DNA of 64,000 nucleotides, taken from Ditylenchus dipsaci. Taxonomy: Eukaryota; Nematoda; Chromadorea; Rhabditida; Anguinidae. The translations under genes and the position numbers were made by a program. Positions 1-12,900 of this stretch are shown here, in pieces (the stretch's first letter is position 1; every line of letters starts with the position of its first letter). Below the pieces are notes generated by a model. It was given only the letters and a program-made list of their open reading frames with translations, did not search any database and had not been told where the DNA came from. Location of the stretch: the NCBI GenBank assembly GCA_004194705.1, contig SADC01000915.1:62001-126000 (forward strand), written 5' to 3'.

Positions 1-119
1 CTGGAAAATATGAGAAAGACGGTCTTCATTAAGTAAGGATATTTCTCATCAAGACTTGATGATCAAGTCCTTATCACTGAGCAGCACTGAAGAACCTTAT
101 GTTAGTTAAGCAGTATGTT

Positions 120-376
120 AGAATCAACACTAGAACTAAACTAACAGTTTGATTTTAAACTAACAGTTAGTTTTGAGACTAACTATGTTAGTGTTAGGCT
201 AACACTAACCTAACACTGACACTAACACTTGAGACTAACCCTAACACTAACACTAACCCGCCATTTTAAACTAACCTTACACCAACACTAACATGTTAGT
301 GTTAGTGTAGGGTCAGTTTAAAGTGTTAGTGTTAGAGTTAGGTTAGTGTTAGCCTAACACTAACATAGTTAGTGTT
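120..376. repeat. CTAACACTAAC-word palindrome
   Basis: Head-to-tail CTAACACTAAC / GTTAGTGTTAG words form two inverted arms; bases 178-217 match the reverse complement of 331-372 almost perfectly. The centre contains AACACTAACATGTTAGTGTT. It resembles a foldback element with word-rich ends, and the hexamer TTAGTG is also telomere-like. No clear target duplication was found. It lies in the LARP1 intron that leads to the missing DM15 exons. Confidence 0.7.
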
Positions 377-404
377 ATTTATGAAAACACTGGCGCAAAT
401 GAGT

Positions 405-814
405 AGTAACCGAGATTAAATATAGTGTACACCTCAAGTTCGTTCCCGCCTAGGGTCTGACACTTTTTGACCTTGATTTTTAAATTTTTTTGAACTTATT
501 CCGTCAGTCTCGTCTGAAATGTTGCAAGGATTCTAATTTTGAGGGTCGTTTCTGAAAAATACGTCAGTTTCACTATCTGGACCCGCAAGTCTCGATATAA
601 TGTTCCATAAACTCTAAAAAGGGGGACTTGCGATTCTAGGTGTCGAAACGGACGTATTTCTCAGAAATGACTGGCAAAATCAGAACCCTTGCAATATATC
701 GGCCTAGACTGACGAATCAAGTTCACTAAAAGACTTTGAAAGCCAGGGCAAAAAAGTGTCGGACTCTAGGCGGGAACGAACTTGAGGGATGTACACTATA
801 CCGAGACTCGACTG
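405..814. mobile_element. Palindromic MITE, GTTCGTTCCCGCC family
   Basis: Inverted arms carry AAGTTCGTTCCCGCCTAGGG on the left (436-455) and its complement near 765-783. The right end continues into GTACACTATA and ACTCGACTGTA. A second inner palindrome contains GGACCCGCAAGTCTCGATA. The same arm sequence recurs at about 13590, 20620, 24220, 24810, 25180, 39750, 42015 and 51760, so this is a multicopy family. Better-preserved copies have CAGTCGACTCTCG ends and TA flanks, like pogo/Tigger-type MITEs. Confidence 0.75.
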
Positions 815-920
815 TATTCTCGTTTCAATTTTACTGGTTCACCCCGCCTTTCAAAATATTCTCATGGCCGTCGGGCATTTACCTTTCATAACTTTAACTT
901 CTAATCTAAAAAAAACTTAC

Positions 921-3900
921 ACAGCCACAGAAGTAGTTCTGGAGCGAGCGCCCAATACCCAGCCCACTGGCATCACTACTGGAACACTTTCATTGGAGAC
1001 TGATGCTCGATTCCTTCTGGCATGCTTTACATCCTGCTGGTCTCTTGGGTTCAGTGGGTAGAATCTGTTGAGCGGTTTCTCCTTGGCTTCTCGCTTGGCC
1101 ACTGGGCTTTTTGGCTAAGACCACAAATTTATACCATTTTAGTAGAAACATTTTGTAAGTCACACCCTATTTTTTTTAATTTTCAGATATGAAACCATGG
1201 TTGGATGATAGTAAATTTACCAGTAATTCACCTAATTTACTCAAAACTGGTAAGGTAAGATTTTTTAATAATTATCGAATTCTTTATATTACATGCGAGA
1301 AATTCTACAGTTATCAACGTACAGTTATCGAACGGGGAAAACTGACTCAGGACATCAACTATACTTCGGCAACTGTAGAATTTCCCGTGTATTATATAAG
1401 AAATTCTACAGCTAAAGAAATTCTTAATCTACCAGTCTTTTGTAAAATTAAGTCAATTAGCCAGTAAATTGTCGATTTAAAGGACCCTGTCTCTTCCTTA
1501 TCATGGCAATTTCAAATGTTTGAATGCGCGCGGGACCACAAGATTTTGTCAGTAATATTTTTGAATTATTTTTTTGTTTGCATTTTGAATTTTAAACGTT
1601 ATGTTCTATTTGATATAAGTCACACTCATAAAGTAACAGTTGTGGAGCAGTGGAAGTCGGATAAATTGTCCGATCTGGCAATGTCAAGCTACGTTGTGCT
1701 CGACTAGTAAATGGTTCTGAATTTTGAAAAAATTTACAAATTTTTTTTCTAAACAACAAGCGCAAACCGGCGCTGCAAAAAAATAATTTGATATTATTAT
1801 TGACAAAGGTGTGTGTGGTCCCGCGCGCATTCAAATCTTTCGAATTACCAATATAAGGAAGAGACAGGGTCCTTTAACAATCCTAAAAAAACCCACAATG
1901 GCTGCACTTGCAGCTGCCCTCTCCATAGCCTTCTTGGTCCAGACTGAAGCATTGGAGGCTGATAGGTTATCCCCAAGTTTTTGCCATCATCTGAGCCTTT
2001 AGACTCCTGGCTGGCCTCTTTGTCATCTGAGTCATTTTCGCATTTGTCCAGACTATTACTGGAATTGGGCTTGGACTCGTCGAGCTGAAATAACTTTGCT
2101 ATTTACAATGTTGTTCAATTTGTCGCTAGCATTTTTACCTTTTTCCCTCAGTGGACCAGAGTTCCTCCTCGTAACGCCTTAGTCCATTCTCCATCTTCTC
2201 ATTCAACTCTTTGGTTTTGCTGACACGTTTGGCAAGAGCAGAACTTTTCTTGACTGGCGGTGGAGTTTGGGTCACGATGATCAGCTTTTTGATGTTGGCA
2301 TCGCTCATGTCTTCCGATGCTTCTTCGCTAAAAAGTTTCGGCACAGTTTAGTTGTTTGGTGGAGAAAATGTGCAGAAAATAATAACTTTTAAGCATTCTT
2401 TCCTAATTTTTTCACTGAAATCCTGATTTCTACCCTTTTCTGGTTCCGACACGGTCTCAGTTCAAATTTGTTGAAGAAATCCAAATTACTGATTAAATCA
2501 GTTTCCTTCCCTATAAAGAATGTAGCTAAAAGGTAAAAATGCCCATTTTGGATAAATTTCTAGCTGTAAGAAGGCTGTCTGGTATGGCTGGGCGTCGTAT
2601 CTTGAACAAGTACAAAAAAATGTTATTGCGTTAGCCCATAGCTAAGGCAGCAGAGGTGGACATCGGACAGTCCTTTAAAATTTGTGCCAAATTTCGTATA
2701 AAAGTCTTCATTCTGAGCCAAAATTTTTATTACTCGTCAGCCTAGTATCAAGAATCGGAATTAGAATACAAAATTTTGGGCACTGATATTTGACTATAAT
2801 TTTAACGATCAGTTTTTGAAATATTTGCACACTAACTTATGATCGTACATCAGTAGCTAATTTATTTTCGAAATTTTGCTTTGTGATTCAGATTCTTGAG
2901 AAAATTTCGCATACTGTAATACCTCAGAATTGAATTTGTTGGCTAAAAATAGGTACTTTTACATAAAAGTACAAATTTTTTTGCAAAACTGTGATTTTGC
3001 CAGCAGAGGTCGGTGAAAGCTGATCTTGGGTTCGGTTCCTACTCAATCCACTTTTTTATTGGATTTTAAAAGAAAAGTTTTGTGATTTTGTCTTTTAATA
3101 ATACCACCTCGACTGGTGCCTTATTAAATTTCTTTCTGATGCACTAATATTTAGGACGAACCGAGCCGATTTCCAATTTTTATGGCGGTTTTTTTGCCAA
3201 AAACTAGTCACCAGTTTGTTACCAGTTACTGGTATTCAAAAAATGCTGATTGTTTGAAAAAAAACACATTTTCAGCCAAAGCTTACTACAGATTGAGAAG
3301 TTTTTGTACTCATAAGAAAGAGCAACTCATTTTCCGAGGGCTCCTACCAAAATACAAAATTACAAAACTTCTCTTTTAATTAGTATATTGTTTGAAATCG
3401 TCGCTATTTTGATTTTTTCGATGATTACTCCAAAGTTTTACGTCATACTTAATGATTTTCAGCCTTTCATAAAAATTCTCACTTATCAAATGTTTCTTTC
3501 TTAGAGGTCACCGAGGAGTCATCGATCTCCTCATCAAACTGAAAATCCAGTTCCGCAGCTTTGCCCCACTGTTCTCACTGCTTGTTTGAGATCCGGTGCC
3601 TGGTCTGTAGTTTTTCTTGTGCCTTTTGGTTTTACCTAAGTAATACCACGTAAAAAATGCCCGGAATCTTCCAAATACGCACCTCTTGCCACTCCTCCAC
3701 CACATCACCTTCGTGGTCCGCCTGGTGAGCACAGTTGGCTCAGCGGCAATGGAAGTCTCCTCCACACTATCCTCCTGGCTTAGCACAGCCGATTTGGTAG
3801 CTGCTGAGGCTGATGACGGAGGTATTGTCTCCTCCTCTTCCGATTTCAGGTCCTTCTGCTCCTCCTGCTTGCTTTTAGATGTATGTGAGGGGGTTTGGAT

Positions 3901-6900
3901 GACTGAGCTGATTGCTCTGGTTGCGCCTCCTCCTCGACACTATTACTGTCTGCTTGTGATGCTTGTGCTGGCTGGGCAGTAGACTGCTTGCTACTATGAG
4001 GTGAGGGGGCAAGAGTAGTAGTAGTACCAGTGGTGGAATGGTCTATGTGCTGCTCACCTGCCAATGGAAGACTGGAGGATGGAAGTGGCCATTGCTCGGG
4101 GTTGATCCGGGGACGAACCTAGAATTGATAATTTTTTATTTGCTTGAGACTCATGGTTTTTTCACCACTGTTTGTTTTCGATTTTTTTTTTGCAAAAGTT
4201 GTGCTTTCGACTATTTAAAGGACTCTATTTGGTTATCCGACATTTGCGCGCCACGACATTTGCGCGCCGACATTTGCGCGCCACGACATTTGCGCGCCGG
4301 CATTTGCGCGCCAGAATACATTTTCATATCTGGACTTCAAGTGAACCACCAGATCAGCACCACCAACTCACCAATGTTTGGGTGGCGGTAAATTCACCCT
4401 TCGATAAATTCACCCTCTAAATTTTTGAGGTTACAAGTTCGAATCATGGTGGTAGCAGACACCATATTTCTTAAAAACAGTCATAAGTCGACCATTAAGC
4501 CTCAGGGTGCGTTAGAAAACCCCCTGGTACGTCTCTTACATGGATATTCACCTCGAGAACTCAAAATTTTGGAATTAGCTGTAAGTAATTAAATATCATT
4601 GGCTATAAGTGAAAACACCCGTCAAAATATGTAAATCTCCCGTCAAATTTATTTTTTACCCCGTCAAATTCAAATTTCAAACAAAATATGTAAATTTCCC
4701 GTCAAATTATGTAAATCTCCCGTCAAAATCATTAAATCTCCCGTCAAATTAAATTTTCGCATAGATTTTGCGGGAATTCAAATTTTCTAGTCAGAAAATA
4801 ACTTGGATTGGTCAGAATCCCACCCCGGAATGGCCAGAAGCCCCTGAAAATTGGTTTTTGGGGTTTACTAAAGGGGAGTAAACTTTTTGCGAAAAATCGA
4901 TTGAGCGGATCAGATTTCGGGTCAGATGGGCTTAATCGCCCAGAATTCCTGGTTTATGGTAGTTTTTAGTGGTTCAGGGTAGAGTTCTGGGCGATTAAGC
5001 CCATCTGACCCGAATTCTGATCCGCTCAATCGATTGTTCGCAAAAAGTCCACCCAGCCCCTTTAGTAAACCCCAAAAAACCAACCGGAATATGTCCAATC
5101 GACAGTGGACTTTGTTAAGCGTGATCTTTATAGAAAGATTGATTTTACTGAGTGAAGATGCACAAATTCACGAATCTTGCACAAAATATGCACTTGGAAT
5201 GACAAAAGCTAACTGAATCAGGGAAAAAATTTAAATTTGACGGGAGATTTACATATTTTGACGGGAGATTTACATAATTTGACGGGAAATTTACATATTT
5301 TGTTTGAAATTTGAATTTGACGGGTAAAAAATAAATTTGACGGAGATTTACATATTTTGACGGGTGTTTTCAATTTGAGCCAATATCATTGTATTAGGTT
5401 GTGTCAAAAGTTCGTTCGTTTTTGCCTTGGTCCCCCTGTTGTGTTTTGGCGCAATTTCAAAAGTTTATGTTCATTATTTTAAAGCTCACTAATTAATTTT
5501 TGTGACTTGCATGTTAACTTCTGTACTCTTTTATTGTTTTCAGATGGACATCAATCACATTCGCCACGTCATGCTTTTTCTGTTCGATGCTGGGCTGAAT
5601 GGAAGCAATGCTGCAAGCAAAATCTGTGAAGTCTATGGTGCTGATGCAATCAATATGCGGACATGCCAAAAATGGTTTTCTCGATTCAAGGATGGGGATA
5701 GAAGTTTGGAAGAAATGCCTTGCAGCGGAAGACCAAGCCTTTTCAACGATGATGCGGTTCGAACTCTGGTGGAAGCCGAACCGAAATTGACAGTGCGTGA
5801 ACTTGGTGATCGCCTTCAGCAGCCGTTTAAAACTGTGCACAGACATCTTCTGAAGATCGGAAAAGTAAGCCTTTTAATCACAAAAACGCTATTTTAAAAT
5901 TGCTTAATTTTTAGGTTAGCAAGCATGGAGTCTGCGTGCCTCATTAATTGTCTGAAGCAAACATAGCCGATCGACTACGAATTGCAACTGAACTTCTGCA
6001 GCGTGTGGAAATCCAAGGGCCGTCTTTCATCGACCGAATCTTGACATGTGATGAAAAATGGGTGCTTTATGTGAATGATGTTCGTCGAAAAGAATGGGTT
6101 AACAAGAATCAAAAGACAAGTCCAACAGCGAAGGCAGGTTTGCATCCAAAGAAGGTTCTCTTGTGTGCGTGGTGGATACGGAAGGTAAACCATTATGTTC
6201 TTTTGAATCTGTTATTGGTGTTTTATAGGCACTGTCCATTTCGAGCTTCTGCCTATGAACGCAAGATTCACAGCGCAAGTCTACTGCGAGCAATTGGAGC
6301 GCGTAAAAGAAGCAATGATCCTAAATCGACCGCACCGCAAACATGCCGATGTTTTTTTTCTTCATGACAATGCAAGACCGCACACTGCTCGGCTGACCAA
6401 ACAGAAGCTTATCGATCTCATGCCTCATCCGCCGTATTCGCCTGACCTTGCGCCGTCTGATTATCATCTCTTCCGTTCGCTTCAACACTTTCTCCGTGGC
6501 AAACAATACGCAACAGTTCAAGAAATTTCAGAGGATATCGATCGTTTCTTCTCTTCCAAGCCAGCTGGATTTTACGTCAAGGAGATATCTCGCTTACAAG
6601 AACGCTGTGAAAAAGTCGTAGAATTCGACGGATATTATTTTTGATTAATTGTTATACTTTGTTTCGAATAAAAACTTGTTGTGGGCTGTGTTTAAAACTT
6701 TGACTAAAAAACGAACGAACTTTTGACACAACCTGATACGTTTACCAGAATTGTGTCCTGAACACGGTTTTATAATGCAAAAACAGCGATTTGACTTGCA
6801 GGAATCCCAGTTCTGCACTAGTTTCATGCCTCTTAGGGCGTCCAGGTGGTTCTAAGGTCGTTTTACCTAAGAAGAGGTACTCAAGTGTTAGTACAAGGGC

Positions 6901-9900
6901 AATGCCACACATCGGTACTCAGTCCTTATGGAGTAGTACCCAGGTAGCGGTACCTAATGCCGAGGTAGTGGATGGATGGATATATCTCGTATATGAATAC
7001 TAGTGGACAGGTTGAAATAAGCGAATTAACGGTTTGCTTTACTCAATCCATATTCGGGTACAAGTGGTAATCTGGATGTTCACTTGTGGCAATTTTTCCC
7101 ATATTTTTTACTTCAAAAAGATTTTTCGTGTACTTGCTCCAATAATCTCAAGATAATTTTTAGATAAAAACTACCATTTGAGCAGTTTCACAAGACTCAT
7201 AAAATACCTTATCAAATGGCATTTTACTAATATCAATTTTCTTTCGAATGCTCGAATCAGTGCAAAAAACAGGTTTTGGCACTCGAAAAGCATAAAAATA
7301 ATTTCACACCGACTGTACGACCAATGACTCGGTTGGTGCGTGGATTATCCAGTAGAATTGAGGCTGGGTTATAGAAAAACATATGGAATGATAAGATTCT
7401 TTCAGCGGACAAAAAATATTAATTTGGAAATGTTTAGTGAGGGGGCTTACTATAACATAGAAAATACGGTAAGTATACTTTTTCTAGCAGTCCGGGAAGG
7501 GTCTGTCCCGAGTCCACTGGTAATTTATCTGATAAAAATGTATTTTGGTCTTTTAAAAAGTGCTCATGGTTTTGGATGAGGTACACACATAAAAACCGCT
7601 TGACTCAAAGTTAAATTCAGCTTATCCACCTACTAACCGATGGTTGATGTACTTGTTAGGTGGAAAAATTACTGAGCTGGTGGTTCATCCACTATATATG
7701 TGGTTTAATTGAAGTCCAGATATGAAAATGTATTCTGGTGCGCAAATGTCGGCGCGCAAATGTCAGATAACCCTCTATTTGAAGTTCAATGCAGTTTTCT
7801 GTAACTTTTTTAACTCCTACTAATTAGGCTCACCTTTTCAGCATCACCACTCAACTCGACCTTATCACTGTCCTTGAGACTGTATATGATTAGACCCAGG
7901 TCAGTGGTCAACGACCTGACTCTGGGGAAACTAGCTATTAAGCTTAGCGGCAAGAAGCCCTCTGAATCCATTTTCCGTCGCAGGAAAAAGTCTTTCTGCA
8001 GGTTGTCTGCTGAGAAGTAGTACTCGCTGGAACAAAAAAGGAAATATTAATATAAAAGTAAAAAAATTTTATACGCTCTCATTTGGAAATTACTTGGAAA
8101 TAAATTTTGGTTCCATCAAAAAACTTTGCATTTGGTAGCGTCTTTTAGCTAAGGAACATGGCTACAAAATGATTTATTGACAAAGTTGATATTCTTTGAA
8201 AAAAGTGGATAAAACCAGGAAGATCCGCACTGGCTCGGTAGCGGGGGTGGGGAACAAATGGGCGGACCCGCTTGATTTTTACATACTTTCAGAATAACAT
8301 TCTTGATATGAATGAGTCATTTTTAGTCCTGTTTCTTAGCTGCAAGATGAGACCAACTTCAAAGCTTTTCAAAAAAAGAAAAATAAATTATAATGGTTTT
8401 CGAGAAAAGAGGCCACTGAGGACCATATCATAAAAATAGCAAGCAATGGTTTCATGTGGGATTTGAACTTGAGACATTTTTCGACAAAACTGTAATTCAT
8501 CTTCTAAATCAAAGAAGCACCACCCCAAAATATATGATAATGCTCAAGTCGAGGATCTCGACCCACCGAATAAAATAAACTTACATTTGCTTCCTGACAC
8601 ACTCCTTTAACTGCAGTTCATCCATGGCTGCGACAGGAGCATAAGCTGGTGCATACACTGCCGGAAAGGGATTGAGCACCGGCTGAGCCGAACTGACCAT
8701 CTGGGCACCAGGACCTCCTAAAGATGCATCGCCCACAAACTGGGGAGGCGCAACCACTTGCCCTCCCATACTGCCATATGTTGCATGTTATTGGGAGAAA
8801 GCAGAGCAGTAGGGGTGGGAGGCACCGTGGAGGTCAGGGACGAAGAGGCGGCAGAATCGGGGCGAGAAGCTGAAGCGGGATCCACCACCATTGGGTTGAC
8901 TGATTGCTGGACCTGGAGTTGGGCTGGTTGACCAGCCACTGGAGGCGGCTGACTGACTATAAATGGGTTGCGGAAGGCCAATGCCCAGTGCCGCTGGATG
9001 TGTTGCAAATAGTTGGGGTCCACAATTCCAGCGAGGGATCAAATGGAGGAACTGCCGACATGGCATAGTACTGAAAATAACAAATTTCAATTGTAAGGTA
9101 ATGCTATCAGATTTTGTCAAATCAGATACCAAATTTGATTATAATAACCACAGTCTAAATTTTCAAGCTGCATCAAAATGTCGTAGAAATTTGAAAAATT
9201 GCGTATTTATTGGGGTATGACTATTTCAGATTTCATAGTCACTTTAAATTAGATTTACTTTGAAGTAAACGCAGCCGAGGTATAAAAAATAGTCACATCT
9301 CAAAGACAGCACCCAAGTGCACAATCCCTTCCCCCCTCCAAAGTTTATAATTTTCTCTAACCTAAATTTTATAATTTACCTGGACTTTTTTTCCCAAAAT
9401 TCTTTCACATACTTGAATTTTAATTTTTGATAATTTTTATTCTGACGCAAAACTAATTTTTCGATGGAATCGGGCATAATTTTTTTTGAATTATGGCATC
9501 AAATAGAATTCGGTATTTTCACTAAAATTTTTGTTGAATTATTTGTCAAAAGTGTTTACCTGAGAGTACTGAGTCTCCATCAAGTCCATGTAGTCAAAGC
9601 TGTCCTCGGGATTGCCCTCAGCCACTTCGTCCAGTCAGGCAGAGGGCCTCTCGCCTTCCTCTGGGCCATGCTCAAAGGTGGTGGAGCGTGTGGGTTGCGG
9701 GCTGTAAACGCACTCAAATCAATCAAACGATAAAAAGTATTTTTTTCGAATTATTTTTTTGATAGCATCATTTCCATTAGTCTATTTAGACAATTTGCCG
9801 CTATTCCATTGTACCCCCCCCCCCCCAAAAACCAACTTTTTTATATGCACTCAAAAACCATTTTTATGTAATAATTTCGCCATAAAAGGACCAGAAAAGC

Positions 9901-12900
9901 CATTTAAATAGGGTTCAAGGGCTGTATTGGGAGGGGAAGGGAATAACACAGGGGCCACTTTTTTTGGCTGCTTTACCATGTTTTTCAACTCGGGCCGTGG
10001 CAAAAATAGACTCTATATGCATTTTATGATCAAGTGTACTTCTCGGAATCATGTCTAAGGTAAGTGAGTGCGCGCATCTCTAACCAACCAAGCCCCTGCG
10101 CCCCCCGAAGGGGCGCAGGGGCTTGGGGCTTGGAGTTGAGATGCGCACACCCACATACCTTAGACACAAATCACTCGAAAGTGACTCTGGATGCATGAAA
10201 AAGCATGCATACCACAATAAATTATGCGGTAGGCCCTAGTATTCAAACTATGTTCAACATCTTCAATTTTTCGGCCGAGAAGGGTCTCCCCCCCCCCTCC
10301 CCGGCTTTTGGCTTCGAGCCAGAGGCTCAGCCATCCAAAATTCTGCCTTCGCCTCCACAGAGTCCTGGCTCAGGCATAACCACCTCGGAACCCACCCGGA
10401 TGGCCTTGAGAGGCTTTTGAGTACTTATGTATTTGGGTCCTCCGCAAGTTGCTGGGTTTGACGTGCCTTCAAACGTATATATTAAGTGGTGGACCCCAAG
10501 TTGCTGAGTTTGAAGTGCCTTAAACCTTTTTTATTAGTGGCTCCTGTTTTGTCCCTTCCCTTCCAATACAGCCCTTGAACCCTATTTAAATGGCTTTCTG
10601 GTCCTTTTATGGCGAAATTATTACATAAAATGGTTTTTGAGTGCATATAAAAAGTTGGTTTTTTGGGGGGGGGGGGTACAATGGAATAGTGCCGACAATT
10701 TTTTTCAATTTTCGACCGAAAAACAGTTCTACCATTTCGACTCAGCAGCATAAAATAATTTTTGTTCTAATTTTTTGCTTTATCCGATTTGATTAGCAAT
10801 GTAAAATAACCACAGCTTTGAAAAAACGGCTAGTTGAGCAGAGCTGCTTCAGGAAATGATCAGCAGAAACAACTGGAGCCTATGGAGTTTATCGGAGCTT
10901 ATTAACTTGACATCTATTGATGGCAGTAATACGCTATCTATTAATTAAATTAATTCCCTAATAAAAATTTCCAAAAATTGTGTTTAAGTGATTGTCCCTA
11001 CCTACTGGACCAGAATTTTTTTTTCTATATTCCTCATTTTTTTTCAATATAATTCTTAAATTTTGACCTTCATCTTTCTGAACTAATTTTCTTTGCCAAA
11101 TCATGCTCAAAAAGCCGTCCAAAAAAGTCAAACCCCAAATACCCACCTTGCAGCGGTCATTTCGCTGGTAGTAGGCCTTAGTATTCTTCTCGCTTCCAGC
11201 ACTGGTCTGTGCCTGATTCTCCTCAAACTTTTTGTTCGCCTGCAGTCCATCCCTCCAAATTGTTGTTATTGATGACAGGCCACATTGTGGTTGTGCACTG
11301 ATGTGTTGTTGACCATGTTCTGACCAGAAGGTCCGACAACCCTCCATGATTGCCGGTCTTGTGCCAGTAGTCCTGGTTATTGGATCCTCGTCCACCCATT
11401 GCCCATTGCCTCCTCCTGCCTTGTAGGTGCGTCCTCCAACTGGTCTTATACCTCCGTTGTTGCTGACGATTTGCTGTGGAGGTGGATGCCCATTGCCCTG
11501 GAGCTGGTGCGCCATCCTCCATGTAGCCTGAAATGGCGATAAATGGGTAGCATTTAAAAAATTTGAATTTTTGGCGGTAGCACCGAATAACACCGCCTTT
11601 TCTTTTTGAAAGACGGGAGGGGGTGCCCATTCACGTATTCCTACCAAATCGTAATCCAAAACCTACGCTGTTGTCTAGCTGGTCGGTAACTGCTAGGACA
11701 GTGGAGTGTCTGTTATTGTTGCCAATGGCACCAGCATTGAGCATATATTGCTGGTTGTTGTGTCCAACTGGACCACCTCCCAGACTATTCCGGGCAGGTG
11801 GAGGTCGGGCAGTAACTGTGTTGCTAGCGCTTGAAGACATGTTGTTATTGACTGCAGGCTGGTGATTAACTGTATTGCTTGACTGGTTGCTGTTGCTCAC
11901 ATCAACTGTACCGCTGGACTGCTGGTCTGTGCTAGGCGGCGAGTTAGTAGCTGGCTGCTTCTGAGACGGCTGCTGCTGGTTTCCACTTTTTTTCCACCTT
12001 GAGAACCAGAATGCTGATAGTAGTAGCCGTTGGAGGAATTGTCAAAGTACCTGAAAATTTGGTTGGATTAGTTAGAAATGATATTTTTTGACAATATTGG
12101 TCAAATAGTGTTTTTGACACAATACAACAAAGAAATGTCGACCTGTAAAGACAAAACTTCTAAATTTTTATACTTCTTGAAAATCAGGAAACTTGCAAAA
12201 AGTTTTCGTAAAATAACCACAACTTTGAAAAACGTGTGAATGAAAAAATTAAAAATGGACATGGAGCAGGTAGGAATTGAACCACGACATTCCGCACGCT
12301 AAGCGGACGCTCTACCACTGAGCTACAGCCCCGCACAATCACCAATGATAACTAATCAGATAAGTTTGCATCGAACAGAATTCACAAATTCAAAGTCTAA
12401 TTCTTCAATTGGTTAAAAATATTATATTCCAAATGATGATTTGAAGGCTTTAAAAAGTCAACATAAAAAAGCATTTCGAGATCGTGTCAAAAAAAGTTTT
12501 TATCAGTTAAAATCAGCCTAATTTCTGTGTCAACCCTGTAATGTTGAGATACACCCTAAACAATTGCGAATTCAAACCGTTTTCATTTCGGCCTTTTTTG
12601 AAATTTACTTTCAAAAGACTAAAATTCAACTCAATTTTTTTCAACTGGCTTAGGTTGATGTTGTAAGAAAAATCAGAAAATTGTATCGTTTTAGTATCTT
12701 TTTAGTGATTTTTTACCGAATTGTTTATTTTCACATAAAATTTAGCTGTTTCTCTAATGACTCAGACAGCTATAATCAGCAAAATAACACTTATCGAAAA
12801 ACAGCTAATGCGCATGTGAAAATAAACAACAGGGTCAAAGAATGATTAAGAAAAATTAAGAAAAAGTCGGAAAAATCAAAATTTTTTTTCTGCACACAAA

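Larger units (their letters stand above)
4231..7772. mobile_element. 3.5-kb foldback element, word ACATTTGCGCGCC
   Basis: Both ends begin GGTTATC. The left end has five ACATTTGCGCGCC-type units, the right end two in inverse orientation, followed by matching subterminal sequence (CAGAATACATTTTCATATC). It is flanked by a perfect 8-bp duplication CTCTATTT (4223-4230 and 7773-7780). It makes up nearly all of LARP1 intron 9 (7833-4119). It contains two younger insertions, 4601-5381 and the mariner at 5394-6736. No transposase of its own was recognised. Confidence 0.9.

Noticed and set aside
4240..4320. Repeated GCGCGCC as restriction-site-like or CpG-island signals
   Set aside because: The pattern is explained by tandem terminal words mirrored at 7740-7765 and bounded by an 8-bp duplication.
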